Positions 22,494 through 30,897 of a stretch of DNA of 64,000 nucleotides are shown here, one piece after another; positions within the stretch are counted from its first letter, which is position 1, and the number at the start of each line of letters is the position of its first letter. This DNA comes from Burkholderiales bacterium (lineage in GTDB: Bacteria; Pseudomonadota; Gammaproteobacteria; Burkholderiales; SG8-39): contig JAOSJV010000001.1 in the NCBI GenBank assembly GCA_027493935.1, positions 1,240,001 to 1,304,000 on the forward strand, read 5' to 3'. A program made the position numbers and the translations under genes. The notes beneath the pieces were generated by a model. It did not search any database. It was not told the DNA's origin and was given only the letters and a program-made list of their open reading frames with translations.

Positions 22494-24168
22494 CGCGCTG
22501 CATCCGGGTGTGCTGCTCATCGTCGGCGGCGTGCTCGCCGGCGCGCTGCGCGGGCGGCTCCGCGCGGGGCTCGTCCTCGCGGCGCCCCTCGCCGCGCTCG
22601 CGGCGCTGTGGGCGTTGCCCGAGGGCCGGCTGTGGACGGGCGAGTTCCTCGGGCTCCCGGTGGCGCCCCTCGCGGTGGACCGGCTCTCGCGCCTGTTCGC
22701 GACGATCTTCGGGCTGATGGCGTTCGGCGGTGCGCTCTTCGCGCTCGCGCAATCGAGCCGGCTCGAGGTCGCCGCGGCGCTGGTGTACGCCGGCGCGGCG
22801 GTCGGGGTGACCCTCGCCGGCGACCTCGTCACCGTCTTCGTGTTCTGGGAGCTGATGGCGATCGGCTCGACGCTCGTGATCTGGAGCGCCGGCACGGCCG
22901 GCGCACGGGCCGCGAGCTTCCGCTACCTCATGGTCCATCTCTTCGGCGGGGTGGTGCTGATGGCCGGGATCGCCGGGCACGTGGCGGCGACCGGCTCGAC
23001 CGAGTTCGACCGCATGGCGCTCGACTCGCCGACGCACTGGCTGATCCTCGCCGGATTCCTGGTGAACGCGGGCGCGCCGCCGCTCTCGGCGTGGCTGCCC
23101 GATGCGTACCCCGAGGCGTCGTGGAGCGGCACGGTGTTCCTGTCCGCGTTCACCACCAAGACCGCGGTGTATGTGCTCATGCGCGGGTTCCCCGGAACCG
23201 AGCTTCTCGTCTGGGTCGGCCTGTTCATGGTGTTCTACGGCATCGTCTATGCGCTGCTCGAGAACGACATGCGGCGCATCCTCGCCTACAGCATCGTGAA
23301 CCAGGTCGGGTTCATGGTGACCGGCATCGGCATCGGCACGGAGATGGCGCTGAACGGCGCGGCGGCGCACGCGTTCACGCACATCGTCTACAAGGCGCTT
23401 CTTCTGATGTCCGCGGGCGCGGTGCTTTACCGCACCGGCGAGCGCCTGTGCTCCAACCTCGGCGGGCTCTTCCAGAGCATGCCGCTCACCACGATCTGCG
23501 GGACGATCGGCGCACTGTCGATCTCGGCGTTCCCGCTGACGTCCGGGTTCGTGAGCAAGTCGATGATCGGGCAGGCCGCCGCCGACGGCCATCTCGCGGC
23601 GGTGTGGTTCCTGCTCGCCGCGGCCTCGGCCGGAGTCTTCCTGCACGCCGGCATCAAATTCCCGTGGTTCGTTTTCTTCCAGAAGGACTCCGGCCTGCGA
23701 CCGCCCGATCCGCCGCTCAGCATGCGGCTCGCGATGGTGCTCTTCGCGGCGCTCTGCATCGGGCTCGGCGTCTTCTTCCGGCCGCTCTACGCGCTGCTGC
23801 CGTTTCCGGTCGAGTACGTGCCGTACACCGCGCCGCACGTGGTGGAGATGCTGCAGCTCCTGCTCTTCTCGGGCCTCGCATTCTTCGTGATGCTCGGCTG
23901 GCTCAAGCGCACGCGCACGATCACGCTCGACACGGATTGGGCGTACCGCCGGCTCGGGCCGGCGCTCGCGGCCGGCGGCGCGGCGGCGCTCGCCGCGCTC
24001 ACCGACGCGCTCGAGCGCCTGGGGCGATGGGCGCTCGCGCGGGCGATCGCCCGCGCCGCCGCCGCATTCGACGACGCCGGAGCGCTGGCGCGCACCCGCA
24101 GCACGGGCACGATGGTGACGTGGGTCGCGCTTCTGCTGGCCGCGTACCTGATACTGTATTATCTGTAG
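22486..24168 (+). CDS. Second Mrp cluster: third MnhD-like subunit
   Basis: A 560-residue NuoM/N-like protein: AGDLVTVFVFWELMAIGSTLVIWSAG, LVNAGAPPLSAWLPDAYPEASWSGTVFLSAFTTKTAVYVLMRGFPG, MRRILAYSIVNQVGFMVTGIG, SISAFPLTSGFVSKSMIGQA. The amphipathic C-terminal extension (about residues 470-540), with LDTDWAYRRLG and an alanine-rich lateral helix before the last TM segment, recalls the long helix of NuoL. The TTKTAVY Lys is present; the first Lys (usually K-x-PLHxWLP) is replaced by an N-AGAPPLSAWLP sequence. Last gene of the operon. Confidence 0.9.
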   Translation: MVDALHPGVLLIVGGVLAGALRGRLRAGLVLAAPLAALAALWALPEGRLWTGEFLGLPVAPLAVDRLSRLFATIFGLMAFGGALFALAQSSRLEVAAALVYAGAAVGVTLAGDLVTVFVFWELMAIGSTLVIWSAGTAGARAASFRYLMVHLFGGVVLMAGIAGHVAATGSTEFDRMALDSPTHWLILAGFLVNAGAPPLSAWLPDAYPEASWSGTVFLSAFTTKTAVYVLMRGFPGTELLVWVGLFMVFYGIVYALLENDMRRILAYSIVNQVGFMVTGIGIGTEMALNGAAAHAFTHIVYKALLLMSAGAVLYRTGERLCSNLGGLFQSMPLTTICGTIGALSISAFPLTSGFVSKSMIGQAAADGHLAAVWFLLAAASAGVFLHAGIKFPWFVFFQKDSGLRPPDPPLSMRLAMVLFAALCIGLGVFFRPLYALLPFPVEYVPYTAPHVVEMLQLLLFSGLAFFVMLGWLKRTRTITLDTDWAYRRLGPALAAGGAAALAALTDALERLGRWALARAIARAAAAFDDAGALARTRSTGTMVTWVALLLAAYLILYYL

Positions 24169-24260
24169 CATCTCCCGGCGGGGACTGCGCTCGCGGCGGC
24201 GACTCGGAGGAGCGGACGGCTCGGAGGCGGGCGGTCGAGGCGAGATGACAGCGAAGGCCG

Positions 24261-24809
24261 GTGCGTAAGTTCCTGCGGCGCGTCCTGCCCGACCACGCGG
24301 CGATCCGCCGCCAGCGGCTGCTCGGGCCGCTGCGGCGCGTGCTCGGCGACGCGCGCCTGTGGCACGTGAACCGGCGCGGAATCGCGCTCGGGGCGGCGGC
24401 AGGCGTGTTCTTCGGCTTCCTGATTCCGGTGGCGCAGATCCCCTTCGCCGCGGTGTGCGCGGTGCTGCTGCGCGCGAACCTGCCGGCCGCCGTGCTCGCC
24501 ACGCTCGTCACCAATCCGTTCACTTTCGCGCCGATCTACATCCTTGCCTACAAGCTCGGCGCCTTCGTGCTCGGGGCGCCGGTCACCGGGGTCGAGGAGC
24601 AGGCGGCGGCGGCCGCAGCCGAGGCGCTGCCGGGCCCGTTGGCGGGGCTCGCGTCGCTCGGCAAGCCGCTCGTCCTGGGCCTCGCGATCTTCGCCGGGGC
24701 CGGCGCGACGCTCGCCTATGCCGGAACGCTGCTCGTGTGGCGCCTCACTGCGATCGCGGCGCTGCGCCGCCGCCGCCGGCGCGCCGCCGCGGCCAGCGCC
24801 CGCAGCTGA
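24261..24809 (+). CDS. DUF2062 membrane protein
   Basis: A 182-residue protein of the DUF2062 family: RRVLGDARLWHVNRRGIALGAAAGVFFGFLIPVAQIPFAAVCAVLLRANLP, then TLVTNPFTFAPIYILAYKLGA. The NPFTFAPIY motif is characteristic. Three hydrophobic stretches and a basic C-terminal tail ([10 protein letters not shown]). GTG start at 24261. Function unknown; such proteins occur singly near many membrane genes. Separated by 92 bp from the Mrp operon. Confidence 0.8.
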   Translation: MRKFLRRVLPDHAAIRRQRLLGPLRRVLGDARLWHVNRRGIALGAAAGVFFGFLIPVAQIPFAAVCAVLLRANLPAAVLATLVTNPFTFAPIYILAYKLGAFVLGAPVTGVEEQAAAAAAEALPGPLAGLASLGKPLVLGLAIFAGAGATLAYAGTLLVWRLTAIAALRRRRRRAAAASARS

Positions 24810-25028
24810 GCGCGGCCGGACGCTGCGCCGCAGCGGGGCGCGCCTCCGCGCGCCTTGCTTTTCCGGGGGTGGGCGATAGCATCGTCGCGTTCGCCCGTGC
24901 GGAGAGAACACAGAGATAAGATAGCAGGGCACTCGTTTCACAATCCGGGATTAGTGCCAGCCGCGGCGCGCCCGCGTCACCCCGCACGCACAGCCATCCG
25001 AAGCGGGTTTCCACCAGAGGAGTCGACC

Positions 25029-26165
25029 ATGAAGACTGAGCAAGCGAGCAAGCCGGCCGCGCGAAGGAAGTTCCTGAAAGGCGCCGCGGCCGGCGCCGCC
25101 GGCGCGGCAGCGCTCGGCTTCCCGATGATCGCCAAGTCGCAGTCCCCGATCGTGCTCAAGATGCAGGGCGCGTGGGGCGCGAAGGACGTCTTCAACGAGA
25201 TGGCCGAGCAGTACGTGAAGCGCGTGAACGACATGGCCGGCGGCCGGCTGCGCGTCGACTACCTGATCGCCGGCGCGGTGGTGAAGCCGTTCGAGGTGAT
25301 GGACGCCACCAACAAGGGCGTGCTCGATGCGTGCCACTCCGTGCCGGTCTACTGGTACGGCAAGAGCAAGGTGGCGTCGCTCTTCGGCTCCGGCCCGATC
25401 ACCGGCGTCGACGCCAACCAGCAGCTGGCGTGGATCTATGCCGGCGGCGGCCAGGCGCTCTACGACGAGCTGCTGAAGAAGCTCGGCCTGGACGTGGTCG
25501 GCTTCTTCTGCACGCCGATGCCGACCCAGCCGCTCGGCTGGTTCAAGCGGCCGATCAAGTCGGCGAAGGAGCTCGCCGGGCTGAAGTACCGCACGGTCGG
25601 TCTCGCCGCCGACCTCATGAACGAGCTCGGCGTCAAGGTGACGCAGCTGCCGGGCGGCGAGATCGTGCCGGCGATGGAGCGCGGCGTGATCGACGCGTTC
25701 GAGTACAACAACCCGACCTCGGACCTGCGCTTCGGGGCGCAGGACGTGGCCAAGAACTACATGATGGGCAGCTACCATCAGGCGATGGAGTTCTTCGAGA
25801 TCGTGTTCAACCGCAAGAAGTACGAGTCGCTGCCCAAGGACCTGCAGGCGATCCTGCGCTACGGGGTGGAGGCGGCCAACACCGCCAACTACTCGATGGC
25901 GATGGACAACTACTCGCGCGACCTCCAGAGCCTGATCAACAAGTACAAGGTGAACGTGGTCCGCACGCCGAAGGACATCTTCGCCGCGCAGCTCAAGGCG
26001 TGGGACGTCGTCACCAAGCGGCTGTCGGACGAGGATCCGTTCTTCAAGAAGGTGGTGGAGAGCCAGAGAGAGTGGGCGAAGCGCGTCGCCTACTATAGCT
26101 TCCTGAACGAGGCCGACTTCAGGCAGGCGTACGAGCACGTGTTCCAGACCAAGCTTCCCACCTGA
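25029..26165 (+). CDS. TRAP transporter substrate-binding protein (DctP family)
   Basis: Periplasmic binding protein of 378 residues. A twin-arginine-type leader (ARRKFLKGAAAGAAGAAALGFPMIAKSQ) suggests Tat export. The body has the DctP fold: VLKMQGAWGAKDVFNEMAEQYVKRVND, KSAKELAGLKYRTVGLAADLMNELGV, GGEIVPAMERGVIDAFEYNNPTSDLRFG. The Arg of LKYRTVG is the usual carboxylate-binding residue, and the subgroup resembles TRAP receptors for 2-oxoacids or lactate (inference). ATG 25029 has a CAGAGGAG ribosome site. First gene of a dctPQM operon; a hairpin/T-run follows before dctQ. Confidence 0.9.
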   Translation: MKTEQASKPAARRKFLKGAAAGAAGAAALGFPMIAKSQSPIVLKMQGAWGAKDVFNEMAEQYVKRVNDMAGGRLRVDYLIAGAVVKPFEVMDATNKGVLDACHSVPVYWYGKSKVASLFGSGPITGVDANQQLAWIYAGGGQALYDELLKKLGLDVVGFFCTPMPTQPLGWFKRPIKSAKELAGLKYRTVGLAADLMNELGVKVTQLPGGEIVPAMERGVIDAFEYNNPTSDLRFGAQDVAKNYMMGSYHQAMEFFEIVFNRKKYESLPKDLQAILRYGVEAANTANYSMAMDNYSRDLQSLINKYKVNVVRTPKDIFAAQLKAWDVVTKRLSDEDPFFKKVVESQREWAKRVAYYSFLNEADFRQAYEHVFQTKLPT

Positions 26166-26194
26166 ACCGCGCGGGTCGGGACGCGAGAAGCGCG

Positions 26195-26223
26195 GGGCGG
26201 CGCCACGGCGCCGCCCTTTTTTT
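26195..26223 (+). terminator. Intrinsic terminator or attenuator between dctP and dctQ
   Basis: Perfect GGGCGGCGCC / GGCGCCGCCC stem (26195-26204 and 26207-26216) directly followed by seven T (26217-26223). It sits 30 bp after the dctP stop and 35 bp before dctQ, which has no separate promoter that I can see. Partial termination here would make more binding protein than membrane subunits. Confidence 0.8.
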
Positions 26224-26258
26224 GCTCCTGCGGCGGCGGCCGCGGGCCGGGAGGCGCG

Positions 26259-26873
26259 ATGTTCGACCGGATCGTCTACACCATCGACCAGCTCTCGAAG
26301 TCGGTCGGCCACGCGTTCGCGTGGTGCATCGTGATTCTGACGCTGGGCACCTCGTACGAGGTGTTCATGCGCTACCTGCTGAACAGCCCGACCACCTGGG
26401 CGTTCGACATGAGCTACATCCTCTACGGCGGGCTCTTCCTGATGGCCGGGCCGTACGCGCTCTCGCGCAACGCGCACGTGCGCGGCGACGTGATCTTCCG
26501 GCTGTGGCCGCAGCGCACCCAGGGCTGGATCGAGCTCGTGCTGTACTTCCTGTTCTTCTTTCCCGGGGTGGTGTCGTTCATGTTCGCGGGCTGGCATTAC
26601 GCGTACGACGCATTCGCGCTGCGCGAGGTGAGCGTGAACAGCCCGGTCGGCGTCCCGGTGTGGCCGCTCAAGATGCTGATCCCGGTGGCCGGCGCCCTGC
26701 TCACCCTGCAGGGGATCGCCGAGGTGATCCGCTGCGTGCAGTGCATCAGGACCGGGCAGTGGCCGGCGCGCCTGCACGACGTCGAGGAGCTGGAGAGCGC
26801 GATCGCGGCCGAAGAGGCCGACCGGCGACGGCGCGAGGCGGCCGAGCGCCGCGCGGCGGAGGGCGGGCGATGA
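26259..26873 (+). CDS. TRAP transporter small permease (DctQ family)
   Basis: A 204-residue inner-membrane protein with four helices: GHAFAWCIVILTLGTSYEVFMRYLLNSPTTWAFDMSYILYG, a LARNAHVRGDVI-like segment (ALSRNAHVRGDVIFRLWP), ELVLYFLFFFPGVVSFMFAGW and VWPLKMLIPVAGALLTLQG. NAHVRGD and the EVFMRY motif are typical of DctQ. It has an unusual Glu/Arg-rich C-terminal tail (ELESAIAAEEADRRRREAAERR), probably helical. Its stop overlaps the dctM start (ATGA). Confidence 0.9.
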   Translation: MFDRIVYTIDQLSKSVGHAFAWCIVILTLGTSYEVFMRYLLNSPTTWAFDMSYILYGGLFLMAGPYALSRNAHVRGDVIFRLWPQRTQGWIELVLYFLFFFPGVVSFMFAGWHYAYDAFALREVSVNSPVGVPVWPLKMLIPVAGALLTLQGIAEVIRCVQCIRTGQWPARLHDVEELESAIAAEEADRRRREAAERRAAEGGR

Positions 26874-28219
26874 CCAACCCGGAGATCGCCCTGCTCATGC
26901 TGGGGCTGTTCATCTTCGTCATCCTGCTCGGCTTCCCGATCGCCTTCACGCTGATGGCGATGGGCATCGGCTTCGGCTACTACGCGTACTACCAGCCCGA
27001 CCAGGCGTTCTTCGACAACCGGGTGTTCTACCTATTCTCGCAGAACACCTTCAGCGTGATGAACAACGACGTGCTGGTCGCGGTGCCGCTCTTTCTCTTC
27101 ATGGGCTACGTGATCGAGCGCGCGAACGTGCTCGATCGCCTGTTCTACAGCCTGCAGGTCGCGTTCAAGGCGATCCCGGCCTCGATGGCGGTCGCCGCGC
27201 TCGTCACCTGCGCGCTGTTCGCCACCGCAACCGGGATCGTCGGCGCGGTGGTTACGCTGATGGGCCTGCTCGCGTTTCCCGCGATGCTGAAGGCGGGCTA
27301 CGACCAGAAACTCTCGGCCGGCGTGATCTGCGCCGGCGGCACGCTCGGCATCCTGATCCCGCCCTCGATCATGCTGATCGTGTACGGCGCGACCTCGGCG
27401 GTATCGGTGGTCAAGCTCTACGCCGCGGCGATGATCCCGGGCTTCATTCTGGCGGGGATGTACATCGTGTACGTGATCTTGCGCACGCTGATCACGCCTT
27501 CGCTCGCGCCGAAGCTGCCGAAGTCCGAGACCGACATCCCGTGGCTGAAGATCCTCCTGCTGATGCTGCAGGCGTTCGTGCCGCTCGCGGTGCTCATACT
27601 TTCGGTGCTCGGCGCGATCCTGTTCGGGCTCGCCACGCCGACCGAGGCGGCGGCGATCGGCGCGCTCGGCGCGATGGTGATCGCCGCCGGATACCGTGCG
27701 CTCACGTGGGGGCGCCTCAAGGAGGCGGTGTTCCTGACCGCGCGCACTTCGGCGATGGTGTGCTATCTCTTCATCGGCTCCTGGACTTTCTCCTCCGTGT
27801 TCTCGTATCTCGGCGGCGAGGGGCTGATCAAGGAGTTCGTGCTCGGGCTCGACCTCAACACGATCACTTTCCTGCTGCTCTCGCAGCTCATCATCTTCCT
27901 GCTCGGCTGGCCGCTCGAGTGGAGCGAGATCATCATCATCTTCGTGCCGATCTTTCTGCCGCTGCTCTCGCACTACGACGTCGATCCGCTGTTCTTCGGC
28001 ATCCTGATCGCACTCAACCTGCAGACATCCTTCCTCACGCCGCCGATGGCGATGGCGGCGTACTACCTGAAGGGCATCGCGCCGCCGCACGTGCAGTTGT
28101 GGACCATCTTCCGCGGCTGCTTGCCGTTCCTGACGATGGTGTTCGTCGCGATGGCGACGATCTACGTCTTCCCGCAGACCGTGTATTGGCTGCCGGACTT
28201 GTTCTACTCGGTTCGCTAG
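26870..28219 (+). CDS. TRAP transporter large permease (DctM family)
   Basis: A 449-residue protein of about 12 helices: LGFPIAFTLMAMGIGFGYY, NDVLVAVPLFLFMGYVIERANVLDRLFYSLQ, ATGIVGAVVTLMGLLAFPAMLKAGYDQKLSAGVICAGGTLGILIPPSIMLIVYG, FGLATPTEAAAIGALGAMV, NLQTSFLTPPMAMAAYYLKGIAPPHV. GGTLGILIPPSI and LQTSFLTPP are DctM signatures. It forms the sodium-coupled translocator with DctQ. The amidase gene starts 5 bp after its stop, so the two are probably one transcript. Confidence 0.93.
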   Translation: MTNPEIALLMLGLFIFVILLGFPIAFTLMAMGIGFGYYAYYQPDQAFFDNRVFYLFSQNTFSVMNNDVLVAVPLFLFMGYVIERANVLDRLFYSLQVAFKAIPASMAVAALVTCALFATATGIVGAVVTLMGLLAFPAMLKAGYDQKLSAGVICAGGTLGILIPPSIMLIVYGATSAVSVVKLYAAAMIPGFILAGMYIVYVILRTLITPSLAPKLPKSETDIPWLKILLLMLQAFVPLAVLILSVLGAILFGLATPTEAAAIGALGAMVIAAGYRALTWGRLKEAVFLTARTSAMVCYLFIGSWTFSSVFSYLGGEGLIKEFVLGLDLNTITFLLLSQLIIFLLGWPLEWSEIIIIFVPIFLPLLSHYDVDPLFFGILIALNLQTSFLTPPMAMAAYYLKGIAPPHVQLWTIFRGCLPFLTMVFVAMATIYVFPQTVYWLPDLFYSVR

Positions 28220-28224
28220 CGCGC

Positions 28225-29565
28225 ATGGACGCGAGCGCGCTCAACTGGCTGTCGGCGACGGACGCCGCCCGGGCGATCCGGGAAGGCAGCGCTTCGTCGG
28301 AAGAGCTGGTGCGCGCCTGCCTCGATCAGATCGCGCGCGAGGAGTCGCGCGTGCAGGCGTGGCAGTTCCTCGACGAGGCGTATGCGCTCGCGCAGGCGCG
28401 TGCCGCCGACAAGTGGCGCCGGGCGGGCGAGCCGCTCGGTGCGCTGCACGGCGTGCCGGTCGGGGTGAAGGACATCATCGACACCGCCGACATGCCGACC
28501 GAGGACGGGACCGTGCTGCACGCCGGGCGCACGCCGCTCCACGACGCCGCGGTGGTGCGGATGCTGCGCGAGGCGGGCGCGGTGATCCTGGGCAAGACGG
28601 TCACCACCGAGCTCGCGACCTACGCGCCGGGCAAGACCCGCAACCCGCACAACCCCGAGCACACGCCCGGCGGCTCGTCGAGCGGCTCGGCGGCGGCGGT
28701 CGTCGCGGGCATGGTCCCGCTCGCGATCGGGACGCAGACCAACGGCTCGGTCATCCGGCCGGCGGCATACTGCGGCGCCTACGGCTTCAAGCCCACCTAC
28801 GGCCTCGTCCCCCGCGCCGGCATCCTCAAGCAGTCGCCGCCGCTCGACCAGGTCGGCGTGTTCGCGCGCTCGGCGGACGATCTCGCGCTCGGCGCCGAAG
28901 CGATCATGGGCGACGACGAGGACGACCCGGCGACGCGCCCGCGCGCACGGCCGCCGCTCGCGCGCGTCGCGGCCGAAGAGCCGCCGTTCCCGCCCCGGCT
29001 CGCGTTCGTGCGCACGCCGATGTGGGACGCGGCCGAGGAGGAAACGCGCGCGGCGTTCGCCGAGCTGGCCGAGCACCTCGGCGACCGCGTCGCGGAGTTC
29101 ACGCTGCCCGAGTCGGCGCGCGCGGCCTGGGAGTGGCACCGCACGATCATGGAAGCCGACCTCGCGGCGAGCTTCGAGAAGGAGTACGACGAGGGCCGCG
29201 ACCGGCTCTCCGACTCGCTGCGCGGCCAGATCGAGCGCGGGCGCGCGGTGGCGGCGGTCGAGTATCTGAAGGCGGCCGCGCGCATCCCGCGCCTGAACGA
29301 CGGCTTCGCCGAGCTCTTCGACCGCTTCGACGCGATCCTCACCCCGGCCGCCACCGGCACCGCCCCGCACGGGCTGGCGTCGACCGGCAGCCCGGTGTTC
29401 TGCACGCTGTGGACGCTGTGCGGGATGCCCGCCGTGGCGCTGCCGCTGATGCAGGGCGAGAACGGGTTGCCGCTCGGCGTGCAGGTGGTCGGCGCGCGCG
29501 GCGACGACGCGCGGCTGCTGCGCACCGCGCGCTGGCTGGTCGGCGCCGTGGCCGACGGCGGCTGA
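28225..29565 (+). CDS. Amidase (amidase signature family)
   Basis: A 446-residue hydrolase with the Ser-cisSer-Lys triad region. The Lys lies in GALHGVPVGVKDIIDTADMPTEDG, and the signature HTPGGSSSGSAAAVVAGMVPLAIGTQTNGSVIRPAAYCGAYGFKPTYG contains both Ser residues. The C-terminal part has ILTPAATGTAPHG and FCTLWTLCGMPAVALPL. The fold also serves GatA, but with no gatB/C nearby and a TRAP operon upstream a catabolic amidase is more likely. It may process the imported compound (inference). Intact; ATG 28225. Confidence 0.9.
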   Translation: MDASALNWLSATDAARAIREGSASSEELVRACLDQIAREESRVQAWQFLDEAYALAQARAADKWRRAGEPLGALHGVPVGVKDIIDTADMPTEDGTVLHAGRTPLHDAAVVRMLREAGAVILGKTVTTELATYAPGKTRNPHNPEHTPGGSSSGSAAAVVAGMVPLAIGTQTNGSVIRPAAYCGAYGFKPTYGLVPRAGILKQSPPLDQVGVFARSADDLALGAEAIMGDDEDDPATRPRARPPLARVAAEEPPFPPRLAFVRTPMWDAAEEETRAAFAELAEHLGDRVAEFTLPESARAAWEWHRTIMEADLAASFEKEYDEGRDRLSDSLRGQIERGRAVAAVEYLKAAARIPRLNDGFAELFDRFDAILTPAATGTAPHGLASTGSPVFCTLWTLCGMPAVALPLMQGENGLPLGVQVVGARGDDARLLRTARWLVGAVADGG

Positions 29566-29588
29566 AGGAAGGCATACGGAGGACGCAC

Positions 29589-29756
29589 ATGATCGTGAAA
29601 CTCGTCAGCGGCATCATTGCGGGAGTGCTCCTGCTCGCGTTCCTGGGCAGCGTCGTGCTCAAGCTGAAGGACGCGGCGCTCGCCGCAGTCGCCCTGATCG
29701 GGCTGGCGATGATGCTCTACGAGCTCTGGGAGACGCTGCGGGAGAACGACCGGTAG
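29589..29756 (+). CDS. 55-residue two-helix membrane protein
   Basis: Short protein MIVKLVSGIIAGVLLLAFLGSVVLKLKDAALAAVALIGLAMMLYELWETLRENDR, written here in parts: helix 1 KLVSGIIAGVLLLAFLGSVV and helix 2 AALAAVALIGLAMMLYELW, with a charged tail. It has a GGAGG site 6 bases before ATG 29589 and lies 23 bp after the amidase, so it is probably the last gene of that operon. No function recognised; good ribosome site and codon use support a real gene. Confidence 0.6.
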   Translation: MIVKLVSGIIAGVLLLAFLGSVVLKLKDAALAAVALIGLAMMLYELWETLRENDR

Positions 29757-29783
29757 CCGGGCGCCCCCGGGCATGCACGCTGT

Positions 29784-29825
29784 TTGCGCTAGCTCAAGCG
29801 CGGCGGCGCCGGAGCGCGCTAGACT
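29784..29825 (+). promoter_or_regulatory. Candidate FNR/Anr-type promoter of the universal stress gene
   Basis: TTGCGCTAGCTCAA (29784-29797) matches the FNR-type palindrome TTGAT-N4-ATCAA at 7 of 10 positions. A -10 box TAGACT lies at 29820-29825, so the expected start (near 29832) puts the palindrome centre at about -41.5, the class II activator position. The universal stress gene begins 48 bases further on. FNR control of Usp genes is common in proteobacteria; here it is inferred. Confidence 0.4.
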
Positions 29826-29879
29826 CCGCTTCGATACACGCAGGCGGACAGATCGGACGCCGCATTATTGGAGGACTTC

Positions 29880-30716
29880 ATGGCCTACAAGACCATCCTG
29901 CTCCACGTCGACGACAGCCCGCAGTGGCCGGGCCGGTTCGAGGTCGCGGCGAAGCTCGCCGCGGACTTCGGCGCCCACCTGGTGGGGCTCTGCCTGCTGC
30001 GCCGCCCCGAGCTGCCGGGCTACGTGCGAAGCGCCGAGATCGCCGAGCTGATCGCCAAGCGCGCGCGCGAGGCCGAAGCGCGCGTCAAGTCCTCGCGCGA
30101 CATGCTGCTCCAACGGCTCTCGAGCCAGGGCCTGTCGGGCGAGTGCCGCGTGGTCGAAGGCGCGCCCGAGGACCTTGCCGCGGTCCACGGCCGCTATGCC
30201 GACCTGCTGGTGGTCAGCCAGCCCGATCCCGGCACGTCCTACTACGCCGAGGCCATGCAGGACATCCAGAGCGTGATCTTCGCCGCCGGGCGGCCGCTGC
30301 TGCTCGTGCCCTACGCGGGCCAGGTGAAGGCGCTCGGCACGCACGTGCTGGTCGCCTGGAACGCGAGCCGCGAGGCGACCCGGGCCGTGACGGATGCGCT
30401 GCCGCTCCTGCGGCGCGCGAGCAAGGTGACGGTGATGGTGGTGCGACCGCGCGAGGACGCGCAGGCGCACGGTGACGTCCCGGGCGCAGACATCGCCGCC
30501 TACCTCGCCCGGCACGGCGTGAAGGTGGAAGTGAGCGCCGAGCACGGCACGGGCATCGAGGTCGGCGAGCTGATGCTCTCGCGCGTGGCCGACTTGAACG
30601 TCGACCTGGTGGTGATGGGGGCCTACAGCCACTCGCGGTTGCGCCAGTGGATCCTCGGCGGGGCGACGCGCACCCTGCTGGAGAGCATGACCGTCCCGGT
30701 GCTGATGTCCCATTGA
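29880..30716 (+). CDS. Universal stress protein, tandem Usp domains
   Basis: A 278-residue cytoplasmic protein with two Usp domains. The first begins YKTILLHVDDSPQWPGRFEVAAKLAADFGAHLVGLCLL; the second begins THVLVAWNASREATRAVTDALPLLRRASKVTVMVV and ends DLVVMGAYSHSRLRQWILGGATRTLLESMTVPVLMSH. The G-x2-G-x9-G(S/T)-like ATP-binding pattern is seen in the second domain (MGAYSHSRLRQWILGGATRTLL). Start ATG at 29880, with GGAGGA 6 bases upstream; an upstream in-frame TTG lacks a site. The upstream region carries a candidate FNR-type promoter. Followed by a 10-bp-stem hairpin (30771-30794) without a T-run. Confidence 0.92.
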   Translation: MAYKTILLHVDDSPQWPGRFEVAAKLAADFGAHLVGLCLLRRPELPGYVRSAEIAELIAKRAREAEARVKSSRDMLLQRLSSQGLSGECRVVEGAPEDLAAVHGRYADLLVVSQPDPGTSYYAEAMQDIQSVIFAAGRPLLLVPYAGQVKALGTHVLVAWNASREATRAVTDALPLLRRASKVTVMVVRPREDAQAHGDVPGADIAAYLARHGVKVEVSAEHGTGIEVGELMLSRVADLNVDLVVMGAYSHSRLRQWILGGATRTLLESMTVPVLMSH

Positions 30717-30897
30717 CCGGCGCGGCACGGCGCGCAGACGCCGGGGTGGCGGCGCACATCGATCGCCAGCGCCTGCGCGCGGCAGCGCGCAGGCGCATGA
30801 CACTGCGCGCCAGGCGCAATCTCGAACTGGAAGCGGCGCCGGCGGGCGGGCGGCCGTCGAATTGCGAGAACACGCGCGCCCGGGCGTGGCGCCGGCG

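Noticed and set aside
24846..24880. TTGCTT-N16-TAGCAT upstream of dctP as a promoter
   Set aside because: Weak match and about 150 bp from the gene; other equally weak pairs are present in the same 219-bp gap.
30771..30794. Perfect 10-bp stem GCCTGCGCGC-GGCA-GCGCGCAGGC after the universal stress gene
   Set aside because: No T-run; may be a transcript-end hairpin but cannot be called with confidence.
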